The notes under the pieces are model-generated. The model saw only the letters and a program-made list of their open reading frames with translations, was not told the origin of the DNA and ran no database searches. A stretch of DNA of 64,000 nucleotides from JAZKBN01 sp040388605 (GTDB taxonomy: Bacteria; Bacteroidota; Bacteroidia; Cytophagales; Flexibacteraceae): positions 54,864 to 118,863 of the forward strand of contig JAZKBN010000030.1 of assembly GCA_040388605.1 (NCBI GenBank), written 5' to 3'. Shown one piece after another: positions 27,115-35,216 of the stretch (positions are counted from its first letter, which is position 1; the number at the start of each line of letters is the position of its first letter). A program made the translations under genes and the position numbers.

Positions 27115-27276
27115 ACGGTAATTCAGCGGGCCGAAATGAATACGGAGTATGCGGGTAAGATGGTTTGATTTGCAGATACAGCGGTATCCGGTGCAATATA
27201 GCGATTATTCCGGACCTAAGTACGCCCGCTGAACAGTATAGCAAATTGGAAGATTACAAATTGGGGTGCAAAAAAT

Positions 27277-27307
27277 GAGCCGGAGCTGCGTATTGCAGCT
27301 CCGGCTC
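27277..27307 (-). terminator. Strong terminator after the DUF779 gene
   Basis: Perfect 13-bp GC-rich stem (27277-27289 with 27295-27307) and a five-base loop. The minus-strand continuation has a T run. It lies about 105 bases after the DUF779 stop. Confidence 0.85.
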
Positions 27308-27412
27308 ATTAAAATACAATAGGTTATGGCTTTTGTTAAAACCTAAGTCGTGCTTTTCAAATTTTACCCAAATCACCTTGGCCAAAATTCGGAAGCGTAA
27401 ATTTTGAAACTT

Positions 27413-27802
27413 TTACATAAAGTAATTTTCAAGTTGCATAATCTCATTGTCGCTGAAAATACGGCTTTTAATAATGAACCTGTAACCGGTAGGTATTTCA
27501 AGCGAAAAGCTTGCGCCGCGGCCCGGCACGCAGTCTATTATTAATTGCGTATGCTTCCAAAACTCAAATTGGTCTGCAGCCATATAGAAAGGCGTGTCTT
27601 CAATTTGACCAAGCAAAACATCCCTGCTGCCGACTTTGAAATCATCAATGGTGAAGCACATGGGTGCTGAGCCGTCGCAGCAGCCACCGCTTTGGTGGAA
27701 AAGAAGCGGGCCATGCTTTTCTTTTAAAGACTGCAGAAGAAAAGCTGCCTCAGGGCTGATGAGAACCCGGGGTACTGAAACTTTAACATTGCCGGGATTC
27801 AA
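27413..27802 (-). CDS. DUF779 family protein
   Basis: 129 residues, full length for the family. Signatures are S-G-G-C-C-D-G-S-A-P-M-C-F (three cysteines, possible metal site), then D-V-L-L-G-Q-I, F-Y-M-A-A-D-Q-F-E-F-W-K-H-T-Q, and D-C-V-P-G-R-G. DUF779 genes usually sit beside an acetaldehyde-type aldehyde dehydrogenase and an AraC regulator; the biochemical role is not established. Here no dehydrogenase is present, and only the HTH part of an AraC protein remains on the other side, so this looks like the residue of that cassette. Confidence 0.88.
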   Translation of the reverse strand: MNPGNVKVSVPRVLISPEAAFLLQSLKEKHGPLLFHQSGGCCDGSAPMCFTIDDFKVGSRDVLLGQIEDTPFYMAADQFEFWKHTQLIIDCVPGRGASFSLEIPTGYRFIIKSRIFSDNEIMQLENYFM

Positions 27803-27839
27803 AGTATTACCGGGGTATAGCGGTTTATTTAATAGGTGA

Positions 27840-28139
27840 TATTACAACATTCACAATAACTTTTCGGCCGATAAGCTGGCAGAAATGGCTTGCTTAAGTC
27901 GGCCCCAGTTTTTCAGGCGGTTCAGGCAGGAGTTCGGCATTACGCCTTTAGAGTTTATTACCCGCGAGAAAATTGCGGCAGCCAGAATCATGCTTGAAAT
28001 ACCCGGTATTACAGTATCGCATGTGGCCTACAGGCTTGGGTTCAACACACCACAATACTTTATTAAAACATTCAGGCAAATTATGGGAACTACACCTAAC
28101 AGGTTCAGGAGCCCGGCAATGTTTCCTGTCGAAAAATAA
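27840..28139 (+). pseudogene. AraC-type regulator remnant (DNA-binding domain only)
   Basis: The frame opens after a TGA at 27837-27839 and encodes about 99 residues that match only the C-terminal double helix-turn-helix domain of AraC regulators (L-A-E-M-A-C-L-S-R-P-Q-F-F-R-R-F, later V-A-Y-R-L-G-F-N-T-P-Q-Y-F). The only ATG (27885) lies inside the first HTH, so it would delete part of it. The N-terminal ligand domain is missing and cannot be upstream, because DUF779 begins 37 bases away on the other strand. Most likely a truncated gene. A stand-alone HTH protein using a rare start codon is a weaker alternative. Confidence 0.7.
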
Positions 28140-28181
28140 AATTAAGCCTGTAAAAGGCTTTAAAATCAGTCGATTAAATGC

Positions 28182-28219
28182 AAAAGGCAGGCCCGGTGTT
28201 TTTCCGGTACCTGCCTTTT
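28182..28219. terminator. Bidirectional terminator
   Basis: Stem AAAAGGCAGG/CCTGCCTTTT, with an inner CCGG pairing, lies between the AraC remnant and the convergent alkaline phosphatase gene. T runs on both strands. Confidence 0.8.
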
Positions 28220-28266
28220 TTAGGTCTGTAATTTCGTGAATGAAATTGATAAAGATATAATCCGGC

Positions 28267-29382
28267 TTAAGGTTTCTTAAAACCATAAGCCTCCATAAAC
28301 TTATTGAAAATAGTGTTGTTGTGGTAAATGCCGGCAAAAGCCTCGGCACCGGGGCCGTATGCGAAAACCGGGACCATAACAGCTGTATGGTGCGTGGTGG
28401 TGAATTTGGCCTCTACTTCTTTTTTTTCAAAGTTTCCGCCAACAAGTGTATAGCCGCCTGTTTCATGATCGGCGGTTACAACCACTAGGGTTTCGCCGTC
28501 TTTTTCAGCAAAATCAAGTGCTTTACCTACTGCCTGGTCAAAATCTACCATTTCGGAAATAATATAGCTGCTTGTATTATCATGACCGCCCCAGTCAATC
28601 TGTGAGCCTTCAACCATCAGGAAAAATCCTTTTTTATTATTATGCAGCATGTTAACCGCCGCAGTAGTGGAGCGGGGCAGCATATCGCCTCGGCCTTCGC
28701 TCATTTTGGGCAGAGATTCATCGGCCAAAAGCGCTGCAATTTTATTGTCGCCGGAAGCTTCAACATCTTCCAGCTTATATTTCAAAGCATATTTATTGGC
28801 AGCAAGCTCCTTGGTTAAATCGCGATTGTCTTTACGTTTTTCGAAAAACTTACGTCCGCCGCCAATGAACAGGTCAATATCTGTTTTCAGGAAATCGGCA
28901 GCAATGTCTTCGTCCTGGCTGCGGCTTTTAACATGGGCTATAAAGGATGCCGGCGTTGCATGAGTTATGCTGCAGGTTGCAACAAGGCCGGTAGCTAGCC
29001 CGTTTTTTTCCGCAATTTCAAGAATAGTGGGCTTGGCGGCGCCTGTAGCATCTACACCAATGGCGCCGTTATAGGTTTTTTCACCTATGCTGAAAGCGGT
29101 AGCTCCGGCGGCAGAATCGGTAATGTAGTCGTTTGATGAATTCGTTTTGCTGAAGCCTATTACTTTAAAGCGTTCAAGATTCAGCTTTCCGGCTGAGGTA
29201 AGGCCCGCATATATCTGGGCGGTGCCCATGCCGTCTCCAATCAGGAAGATTATGTTTTTTGCTTTTTTAACTTTAGGCTTCTTTACCAAATGCCTCGATA
29301 TGCCGGGAACAGCACAAAGCATACCGCAGGCAAAGAGCAGCACTATTAGTGAACGGAATGCAATTCGTGTATTAATGTTCAT
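28267..29382 (-). CDS. Secreted alkaline phosphatase, PhoA family
   Basis: 371 residues from the ATG at 29382, which opens a signal peptide; the frame extends upstream to 29496 without signal-like sequence. It hydrolyses phosphomonoesters in the periplasm with two zinc and one magnesium ion. The N-terminal F-L-I-G-D-G-M-G motif supplies a metal-binding Asp50. Ser90 in T-D-S-A-A-G-A-T-A is the phosphorylated nucleophile, followed by T-Y-N-G-A-I-G. Further metal ligands appear in E-G-S-Q-I-D-W-G-G-H-D, T-A-D-H-E-T-G-G and a late T-T-H-H-T-A. No Pho box was searched for; a -7 element is listed separately. Confidence 0.92.
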   Translation of the reverse strand: MNINTRIAFRSLIVLLFACGMLCAVPGISRHLVKKPKVKKAKNIIFLIGDGMGTAQIYAGLTSAGKLNLERFKVIGFSKTNSSNDYITDSAAGATAFSIGEKTYNGAIGVDATGAAKPTILEIAEKNGLATGLVATCSITHATPASFIAHVKSRSQDEDIAADFLKTDIDLFIGGGRKFFEKRKDNRDLTKELAANKYALKYKLEDVEASGDNKIAALLADESLPKMSEGRGDMLPRSTTAAVNMLHNNKKGFFLMVEGSQIDWGGHDNTSSYIISEMVDFDQAVGKALDFAEKDGETLVVVTADHETGGYTLVGGNFEKKEVEAKFTTTHHTAVMVPVFAYGPGAEAFAGIYHNNTIFNKFMEAYGFKKP

Positions 29383-29462
29383 ATTTAAATTTCTTTGAGT
29401 ATGATTGGAATGAACGGGAACCTGCATTGAAACGCATGCTTTGGTGTCAGTTAAACAGGCAA

Positions 29463-29470
29463 CAAAAGTA
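29463..29470 (-). promoter_or_regulatory. Candidate -7 element for the alkaline phosphatase gene
   Basis: Reads TACTTTTG on the minus strand, 80 bases before the ATG at 29382. Confidence 0.4.
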
Positions 29471-29595
29471 TGCTCTTTTAGCCAGCCGGCAGGCATGAAT
29501 TAATTGTGAAATTATTTCACCGGAAAAATTCCCCTTTTCACCGGATTTCATGGCGCTTTTGCATGAACCTGCCTGCAGGGCTTTTATTTATGCCC

Positions 29596-29603
29596 TACTT
29601 TTG
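29596..29603 (+). promoter_or_regulatory. Candidate -7 element for the LiaF-like/LytS/LytR operon
   Basis: TACTTTTG, 20 bases before the ATG at 29624. The leader would be very short. Confidence 0.4.
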
Positions 29604-29623
29604 ATAAAAATTAATTAAACCCC

Positions 29624-30478
29624 ATGGAAATCAATAATAAACCCCAAAACAGGACCGGAAGGGTATTATCCGGAATTTTCCTGCTCACACTTGGCACAGT
29701 TTGGCTGTTTCAGAATGCAACCGGCTTTTTAGATACTGATATTATTGGCCCCTTGTTTACCTGGAAATTCCTGCTCATAGTATTGGGTGTGAGCATGGGG
29801 CTGCGCCATGGCTTCAGCAGGCCGGGCTGGCTTATTCCCTTAGCCGTAGGTTCGGTATTTATGCTGAAAGATTACAACCCGGCCATTAACCTGACAGATT
29901 TCATATTCCCGGCTATATTAATTGCTATAGCACTGTTCATGATTTTCTTTAAGCCCAACCCAGATAAATGGCAGAAAATGCACAGGCTCAGAGAAGAAAT
30001 GCGCCAACACCGCAAGTTTGCAAGGTTTGGCGAAAGAGGATTTGTAACTCCCGGTTATACCCCTGAAACAGACGGCAACGGAGGTGACGATTATGGCTTC
30101 CCAAAGCCGGCTGCGGCCGCGGAAGGCACCGGTAAACATGGTGAGTTCCTTGATGCGGTCTGTTTCTTCGGCGGAAATCAAAAACGGATTCTTTCTAAAA
30201 ACTTCAAGGGGGCCGATGTTGTTTCCTTATTCGGCGGCACTGAGATTAACCTGATGGAGGCCGACTTTAAAGACAAAGTGGTGATGGAGCTTATTAATAT
30301 TTGCGGCGGCACCAAAATTATTGTACCCAGCCACTGGAACGTAGTCTGCGATGTGGTATCGGTTATGGGCGGCATGGAAGATAAACGCCGTGTGCGGCCT
30401 AATACCGAGGTTGCCGAGAAAACCGTAATCCTGCGAGGGACATCGGTAATGGGCGGTATTGAAATACAGAGCTATTGA
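29624..30478 (+). CDS. LiaF-like envelope-stress membrane protein
   Basis: 284 residues. Three to four transmembrane helices lie in residues 13-110 (LiaI/LiaF-type membrane region). A basic and Gly-rich linker (about 115-170) follows, then a C-terminal beta-rich domain (about 175-284) with repeated G-G-T-E-I-N-L, C-G-G-T-K-I-I-V-P and V-M-G-G-I-E-I turns, the LiaF/YvqF right-handed solenoid pattern. In Firmicutes LiaF restrains the LiaS kinase; here a LytS-type kinase and LytTR regulator follow, so an analogous inhibitory role is plausible but inferred. Confidence 0.83.
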   Translation: MEINNKPQNRTGRVLSGIFLLTLGTVWLFQNATGFLDTDIIGPLFTWKFLLIVLGVSMGLRHGFSRPGWLIPLAVGSVFMLKDYNPAINLTDFIFPAILIAIALFMIFFKPNPDKWQKMHRLREEMRQHRKFARFGERGFVTPGYTPETDGNGGDDYGFPKPAAAAEGTGKHGEFLDAVCFFGGNQKRILSKNFKGADVVSLFGGTEINLMEADFKDKVVMELINICGGTKIIVPSHWNVVCDVVSVMGGMEDKRRVRPNTEVAEKTVILRGTSVMGGIEIQSY

Positions 30479-30651
30479 TACAGGCAACAGGCCTGGTCTG
30501 CTAAAAAGCGGGCCGGGCTTGCTGCGCGTTATGTCGGTTGTGCCTTTACCTGTTAAAGCAAGAATCGGCATATTATACGAATACCAATTATAAAGCTGCC
30601 CGGCAAAGGGCACAGATTATTGCATAAACCAATATTACCAAACCTGCTCAA

Positions 30652-31686
30652 GTGGCTGCATTTGCGTTAAATACAAGAATAAACCAGGTTTACGTGGCTT
30701 CGGCATGGTTGGCTCTAACCCTGCTGCTTACCCGCGTAATCATTTTTTACAATATACCCTGGCCTTTAGCCCTTGCCGACGCATCGTTAACGGCAACAAT
30801 TAATATAACCGCGTGTGTATTGTGCATGATAAATATGGGTTATTACCGGCCCGGCAGTAAGGGTATGGCCTACCTTGCGGCATGGGTTATTTTACCCGCA
30901 ACTGTAAGCGCCGGCCTGTCGCACAGCATTCTCAGCGAGCTTTATAATGCGAACATTGCTTACGGGGAATTTCTGCAATACAGCCTGCCGGTGCGCAAGG
31001 CCCTGGGCCTCTTATTAGCAGGCGGCAGTGTATTAATAGCCCTGCTCTGGCATGCCCGCTCTGAGCAAAAAAACCAGGCCGACCGCGATGCTGATGCCCA
31101 AAAGCTGGCCCGCGAAGCTGAGCTGAACCGCCTGCACATGCAATTGCAGCCGCATTTCCTGTTCAACAGCCTGAATTCAATAAGCGCGCTCATTGTATCA
31201 AGGCCCGATGAGGCTATGGATATGGTTTACAAGCTCAGCGATTTCCTGCGCGGAACACTGCGAAAAGACGAGGAGCAATGGGTGCCTTTAAAAGATGAGC
31301 TGGTACATTTGCAGCTTTATCTCGATATTGAAAAAGTGCGTTTCGGGCACCGATTGAATACCGGTATTGAATGCGACGGTGAATGTGATGCCATGTTCGT
31401 ACCTTCGCTGGTATTGCAGCCCCTGCTTGAAAATGCCATTAAATTCGGGCTCTACGATACTACCGAGGAGGTGGTTATATCTGTTAAGGCAAAAGCCATA
31501 AAAGATATGCTTACCATTACAATTACCAACCCTTATGACCCTGTAACTGCCTCTCCAAGGCATGGTACCGGTTTCGGCATAAGCGGGGTTAAGCGCAGGC
31601 TTTACCTGCTTTTCGGCAGGAATGATTTGCTTGAAACACTAGGCGACGGTAAAGTATTCAACACCAGGCTTCGTATTCCACAATAG
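30652..31686 (+). CDS. LytS-type sensor histidine kinase
   Basis: 344 residues from a GTG start. Four predicted transmembrane helices occupy residues 15-135 with no large extracytoplasmic domain. A short coiled coil leads to the His_kinase domain with the phosphorylated His168 in L-Q-P-H-F-L-F-N-S-L. The ATPase part shows N-A-I-K-F-G (N box) and H-G-T-G-F-G-I-S-G-V-K-R-R-L (G box). It would phosphorylate the LytTR regulator encoded 88 bases downstream. The LiaF-like protein upstream suggests response to envelope stress. Confidence 0.9.
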   Translation: MAAFALNTRINQVYVASAWLALTLLLTRVIIFYNIPWPLALADASLTATINITACVLCMINMGYYRPGSKGMAYLAAWVILPATVSAGLSHSILSELYNANIAYGEFLQYSLPVRKALGLLLAGGSVLIALLWHARSEQKNQADRDADAQKLAREAELNRLHMQLQPHFLFNSLNSISALIVSRPDEAMDMVYKLSDFLRGTLRKDEEQWVPLKDELVHLQLYLDIEKVRFGHRLNTGIECDGECDAMFVPSLVLQPLLENAIKFGLYDTTEEVVISVKAKAIKDMLTITITNPYDPVTASPRHGTGFGISGVKRRLYLLFGRNDLLETLGDGKVFNTRLRIPQ

Positions 31687-31774
31687 TACCTTAACAGGCT
31701 TAACTGTAATTTCTCTTGCCGGCCCGGGCTATAAGTTTAAGCCGGTTTTTTAACATTGCCCATTTCAGAAAAAC

Positions 31775-32518
31775 ATGATTCGTGCGCTGATAATTGATGA
31801 TGAACCCCTGGCCCGCAGCCTTGTTCGCGGCTTCCTGCGCGATTTTCCGCAGATTGAAGTCTTACAGGAATGCGGAGACGGTTTTGAAGGCCTTAAAGCC
31901 ATTCAGCAGCACAGGCCCGATCTGATTTTTCTTGATATACAAATGCCCAAAATTACCGGTTTCGAGATGCTTGAGCTGGAAGATAACCCGCCGCCGGTCA
32001 TTTTTACCACCGCCTTCGATGCCTATGCTATTAAAGCTTTCGAGGCCAATGCCATTGATTACCTCCTGAAACCTTTTAACCGCGACAGGTTTAAGAAAGC
32101 AGTGCAGAAGTTCCTGGATGCCAATGAGAACGGGAAGCAGGCGGCAGAAATGAAAAAGCTGCTCGAAAATACCGGCAGCCCCGTTCCGCGCGCCGAACGT
32201 GTGGTGGTTAAAACCGGCAGTCGCATTGTAATTATTCCCTTCAGCCAGATTCAATGGCTTGAGGCCGACGATGATTTGGTTAAAATTCATGCCGACGAAG
32301 GTGTGTTTTTAAAGAGCCGTACCCTCCAGTATTTTGAATCGGTGTTAAACGCAGAGCAATTTGTAAGGGTGCACAGGTCTTATATTGTTAACGTACAGGC
32401 TATTGTGCGTATGGAACCATATCAGAAAGATGGTTTTCTGGCTGTTCTTAAATCAGGCGAAAAAGTTCCGGTGAGCGCCGGCGGTTATGCGCGTTTGAAA
32501 ACTGTTTTAGGGGTGTGA
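31775..32518 (+). CDS. LytTR-family response regulator
   Basis: 247 residues. The receiver domain (1-118) has the acidic D-D-E triad (residues 8-10), the phosphoacceptor Asp54 in I-F-L-D-I-Q-M-P, and Lys98 in L-L-K-P-F. The LytTR DNA-binding domain covers about 145-245 with F-V-R-V-H-R-S-Y-I-V-N. It is the cognate regulator of the upstream kinase. LytTR proteins bind paired direct repeats in promoters; the operon itself may be a target. Confidence 0.93.
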   Translation: MIRALIIDDEPLARSLVRGFLRDFPQIEVLQECGDGFEGLKAIQQHRPDLIFLDIQMPKITGFEMLELEDNPPPVIFTTAFDAYAIKAFEANAIDYLLKPFNRDRFKKAVQKFLDANENGKQAAEMKKLLENTGSPVPRAERVVVKTGSRIVIIPFSQIQWLEADDDLVKIHADEGVFLKSRTLQYFESVLNAEQFVRVHRSYIVNVQAIVRMEPYQKDGFLAVLKSGEKVPVSAGGYARLKTVLGV

Positions 32519-32617
32519 GTGCTTATCTGATGTTCCTGGTATGGAATGATTTTTTTACCGGCCCAAGCTTTGCAAGTACCTTTTTGCCCGCATCTAATAA
32601 CAAGGGCAAACAAAGCC

Positions 32618-32887
32618 ATGAGCACAAAACAAAATCAGACAACCGACCCTAATAATGATTTTCATACCGACCAAAGTACCGGTATGAACACAAACCACGA
32701 CGGACCTGCAGAAATTGATTATAAAGATATTGACCCTGAGCTGCGTAAAACCACATCGGCTGAACCACATTATAAAACACCGACCAGCGAGCGTGATTTC
32801 CCGGAAACAGATCGGGAAATAGAAGGCCTTAAATTTAAAGGCGATGAAGAAGCTCAAAATCCTGATTTGCCCATTGTGCAGGAGTAG
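32618..32887 (+). CDS. Small acidic disordered protein
   Basis: 89 residues from the ATG at 32618; an upstream frame to 32546 is not needed. The composition is dominated by Asp, Glu, Thr, Asn and Pro with no hydrophobic core, signal peptide or motif I recognise. It has coding-like sequence and lies 100 bases after the response regulator, so it may belong to that operon. Confidence 0.5.
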   Translation: MSTKQNQTTDPNNDFHTDQSTGMNTNHDGPAEIDYKDIDPELRKTTSAEPHYKTPTSERDFPETDREIEGLKFKGDEEAQNPDLPIVQE

Positions 32888-32923
32888 TTGTACTGCGTTC
32901 AGGCTTATATAATTTTCATTTCG

Positions 32924-32931
32924 TATGTTTG
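32924..32931 (+). promoter_or_regulatory. Candidate -7 element for the nitrilase-family gene
   Basis: TATGTTTG matches TAnnTTTG and lies 34 bases before the ATG at 32966. Confidence 0.4.
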
Positions 32932-32965
32932 CCGGGCATAGCAAATTGCCTTAAGAACAGACGAA

Positions 32966-33700
32966 ATGAAATTCTGCGCGGTTCAGACTAGGCCTGTCAA
33001 AGGCAATGTTTCTGCTAATATCGACAGGCATATCACCCTGTTGCATTCGGCTTGTGATGCAGGTGCCGATGCCGTTTTTTTTCCTGAGCTGAGCATTACA
33101 GGTTATGAGCCTGGTTTGGCTGCAGAACTTGCCTGCACCCAAAACGATAAAAGATTCGCTGTTTTTCAAAACATTGCTGATGTTCGGCAGGTAACAATTG
33201 GTATAGGTGTTCCTGCACTAAGCGCTGAAGGAGTAAGAGTAAGCATGTTTGTTTTTCAGTCCGGGGTCTTGCCTCAAACTTATTCAAAACAGCTCCTGCA
33301 TCCTGATGAGGAACCCTTTTTTTTAACCGGTTCAGGTAACCTTGAATTTGAAGTAAGAGGAATTAAGGTAGCAGTAGTAATTTGTTACGAAATATCTGAT
33401 GCCCTGATTACTGAGCAGGCATTAAACAAGGGGGCTGAAATTTACGTGGCAAGTGTTGCCAAATCTTCGGAAGGCCTTAAAAGGGCTTTTGTAACCCTGG
33501 CAGAAACAGCCCGAAAATACAGGATTCCGGTATTGCTTGCCAACAGTATAGGGCCTTCCGATGATTTTATTGCCGGGGGCAGGTCGGCAGTCTGGAATGA
33601 GAAAGGTGAATTACTTGCGGAGATGGATGGCACAGGGGAAGGATTGGCGTTTTATGATTTTGATACCGGGGTGGGCAGTATATTTTATGCTAAATTGTAA
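32966..33700 (+). CDS. Carbon-nitrogen hydrolase (nitrilase superfamily)
   Basis: 244 residues, a single nitrilase-fold domain, cytoplasmic. The catalytic triad is Glu41 in F-F-P-E-L-S, Lys108 in Y-S-K-Q-L-L, and Cys140 in V-V-I-C-Y-E. Members hydrolyse omega-amides, carbamoyl compounds or nitriles; the lysine and cysteine environments fit an amidase more than a true nitrilase. The substrate cannot be told from the context. Confidence 0.85.
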   Translation: MKFCAVQTRPVKGNVSANIDRHITLLHSACDAGADAVFFPELSITGYEPGLAAELACTQNDKRFAVFQNIADVRQVTIGIGVPALSAEGVRVSMFVFQSGVLPQTYSKQLLHPDEEPFFLTGSGNLEFEVRGIKVAVVICYEISDALITEQALNKGAEIYVASVAKSSEGLKRAFVTLAETARKYRIPVLLANSIGPSDDFIAGGRSAVWNEKGELLAEMDGTGEGLAFYDFDTGVGSIFYAKL

Positions 33701-33728
33701 ATAACCTTTTACCTTAATTTCATATTTT

Positions 33729-34967
33729 ATGCCTGCCGAACGTTTGAATTTTGAACTTAACAATGAGCAAAGATTGTATTTCGGACTTGATCCTATTTTA
33801 CCTCACTGGGATAAAGTGATTTTTCAGGGTAATAAATACAATCCTGAAACCATTCTGTATTTTGACGGTGATATAATTAAAAGGCATATTAAATCTACTG
33901 AGCATTGTTACGCCGAAGTGCAGTTTAATGAGAAAACGCGCAATCGGGAGTTCCTGCTTCCTAAAACTTTAAAAGGAAAAGAGAAAAAGCTAAATGCATC
34001 AACATTTGAGAAAGTGAGCCCAATTGGCGTTTATTGCCGGCTTGAAAAAGGCGGCAGGGTTCTGATAGGGAACAATACTTCAATTACCTGTTTTTATGAC
34101 AGTCACCGGGAAAATTATGATACTAAGGAAGCCCTTAGCTTTCCTGAAATTGTTGAGAACTACATTTCATTATGCCCGCCCGGTTACCTTGATGAGCTCC
34201 AAAAATTCAGGTTTGCTGATAGAAAGCATGTTAAGTATAAAGCCGGTGATTTTTTCACATTTAAAATAAATAATTCTGAATACGGTTTCGGCCGTGTTTT
34301 ACTTGATATACACGAGCTTAAGAAATCAGGATATTTGAATGAGCCTCACGAGTGGCTGCATTTATTGTTTCGTCCGGTGCTGGTAAAAACCTATGCCTTT
34401 ATTGCCGGTAATAAAGCTGCAGATTTAGAAGTGTTGGAGAAAATGCCGGCATTACCTTCAGATTATATGACGGATGATAAGCTATACTGCGGCGAATTTG
34501 AAATTATAGGTAATCGGCCGTTAAGAGATAGTGATTTTGATTTTCCTATGCTATACAGCCGAAGCATAGTGCACAGAAATGATAATTTGGTGTTTCAGTG
34601 GGGCTTTATAAATATTGAGTTGCCTGAAACCAATTTCAGCAAATACCTGTCGGAAGAACCAGCTGTTTTGATTCATGGTATGAAATTTCGTTCTGGGACT
34701 GACAGGTTCAGGTATTCAGGAACAAGTATATACCCCGGGTATAGCTCCGGTTTTTTGATAAGGAAGACTATTGAAAACAATGGCCTGTTCGTTTTTGTTG
34801 AACCTCAAAATTTTAAAATGGAAAACGATCTCAGGAACCCTGCGAACAGCACTGCGCGCGCCGATATTATGAATTACTTCGGTTTGGACCCATTAAAAAG
34901 CTATGATGAAAATTGCACATTAACAGGTACCATAAGGTTAAAGGATTTAGCCGGTAAGGTGTTTTGA
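33729..34967 (+). CDS. Uncharacterised protein with an Imm26-like segment
   Basis: 412 residues, no signal peptide or membrane helix. Residues of about 168-300 contain Y-K-A-G-D-F-F-T-F-K-I (170-180) followed by Y-G-F-G-R-V-L (185-191), the hallmark order of the Imm26 immunity-protein domain. The flanking N- and C-terminal parts, some 160 and 110 residues, are unfamiliar. Imm26 proteins can protect against polymorphic toxins, but no toxin gene is adjacent, so immunity is only a possibility. It follows the nitrilase-fold gene by 28 bases. Confidence 0.5.
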   Translation: MPAERLNFELNNEQRLYFGLDPILPHWDKVIFQGNKYNPETILYFDGDIIKRHIKSTEHCYAEVQFNEKTRNREFLLPKTLKGKEKKLNASTFEKVSPIGVYCRLEKGGRVLIGNNTSITCFYDSHRENYDTKEALSFPEIVENYISLCPPGYLDELQKFRFADRKHVKYKAGDFFTFKINNSEYGFGRVLLDIHELKKSGYLNEPHEWLHLLFRPVLVKTYAFIAGNKAADLEVLEKMPALPSDYMTDDKLYCGEFEIIGNRPLRDSDFDFPMLYSRSIVHRNDNLVFQWGFINIELPETNFSKYLSEEPAVLIHGMKFRSGTDRFRYSGTSIYPGYSSGFLIRKTIENNGLFVFVEPQNFKMENDLRNPANSTARADIMNYFGLDPLKSYDENCTLTGTIRLKDLAGKVF

Positions 34968-35216
34968 TTTATTGACCAACCTGCTTTCCCTTCATTAAAC
35001 CTTGCCGATTCCACGAGGCAGATTCAATTTTATTATTATTATGATCTTCCGGAAAGTAAATATGCAATGCATAACCGGTTGATGTTTTTACCCCCACTTC
35101 ACTTTACCAGCTATAAGCCTGCGGAAAAATAAATGTTGAACAGGTGTTGTTTGGTGTGCGTGGATTGATTATGTTTCAATCGTTATATTGGTTAATAAAC
35201 AGTCAATCAGCATCAA
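34968..35216. other. Intergenic region with a coding-like scrap on the minus strand
   Basis: Reading 35098 down to about 34975 on the minus strand gives a stop-free run of about 40 codons ending in TAA (V-K-T-S-T-G-Y-A-L-H-I-Y-F-P-E-D and so on). Similar-looking text in another frame just upstream suggests a frameshifted gene remnant. No family recognised. The rest must include the dnaE leader; no clear promoter found. Confidence 0.25.
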
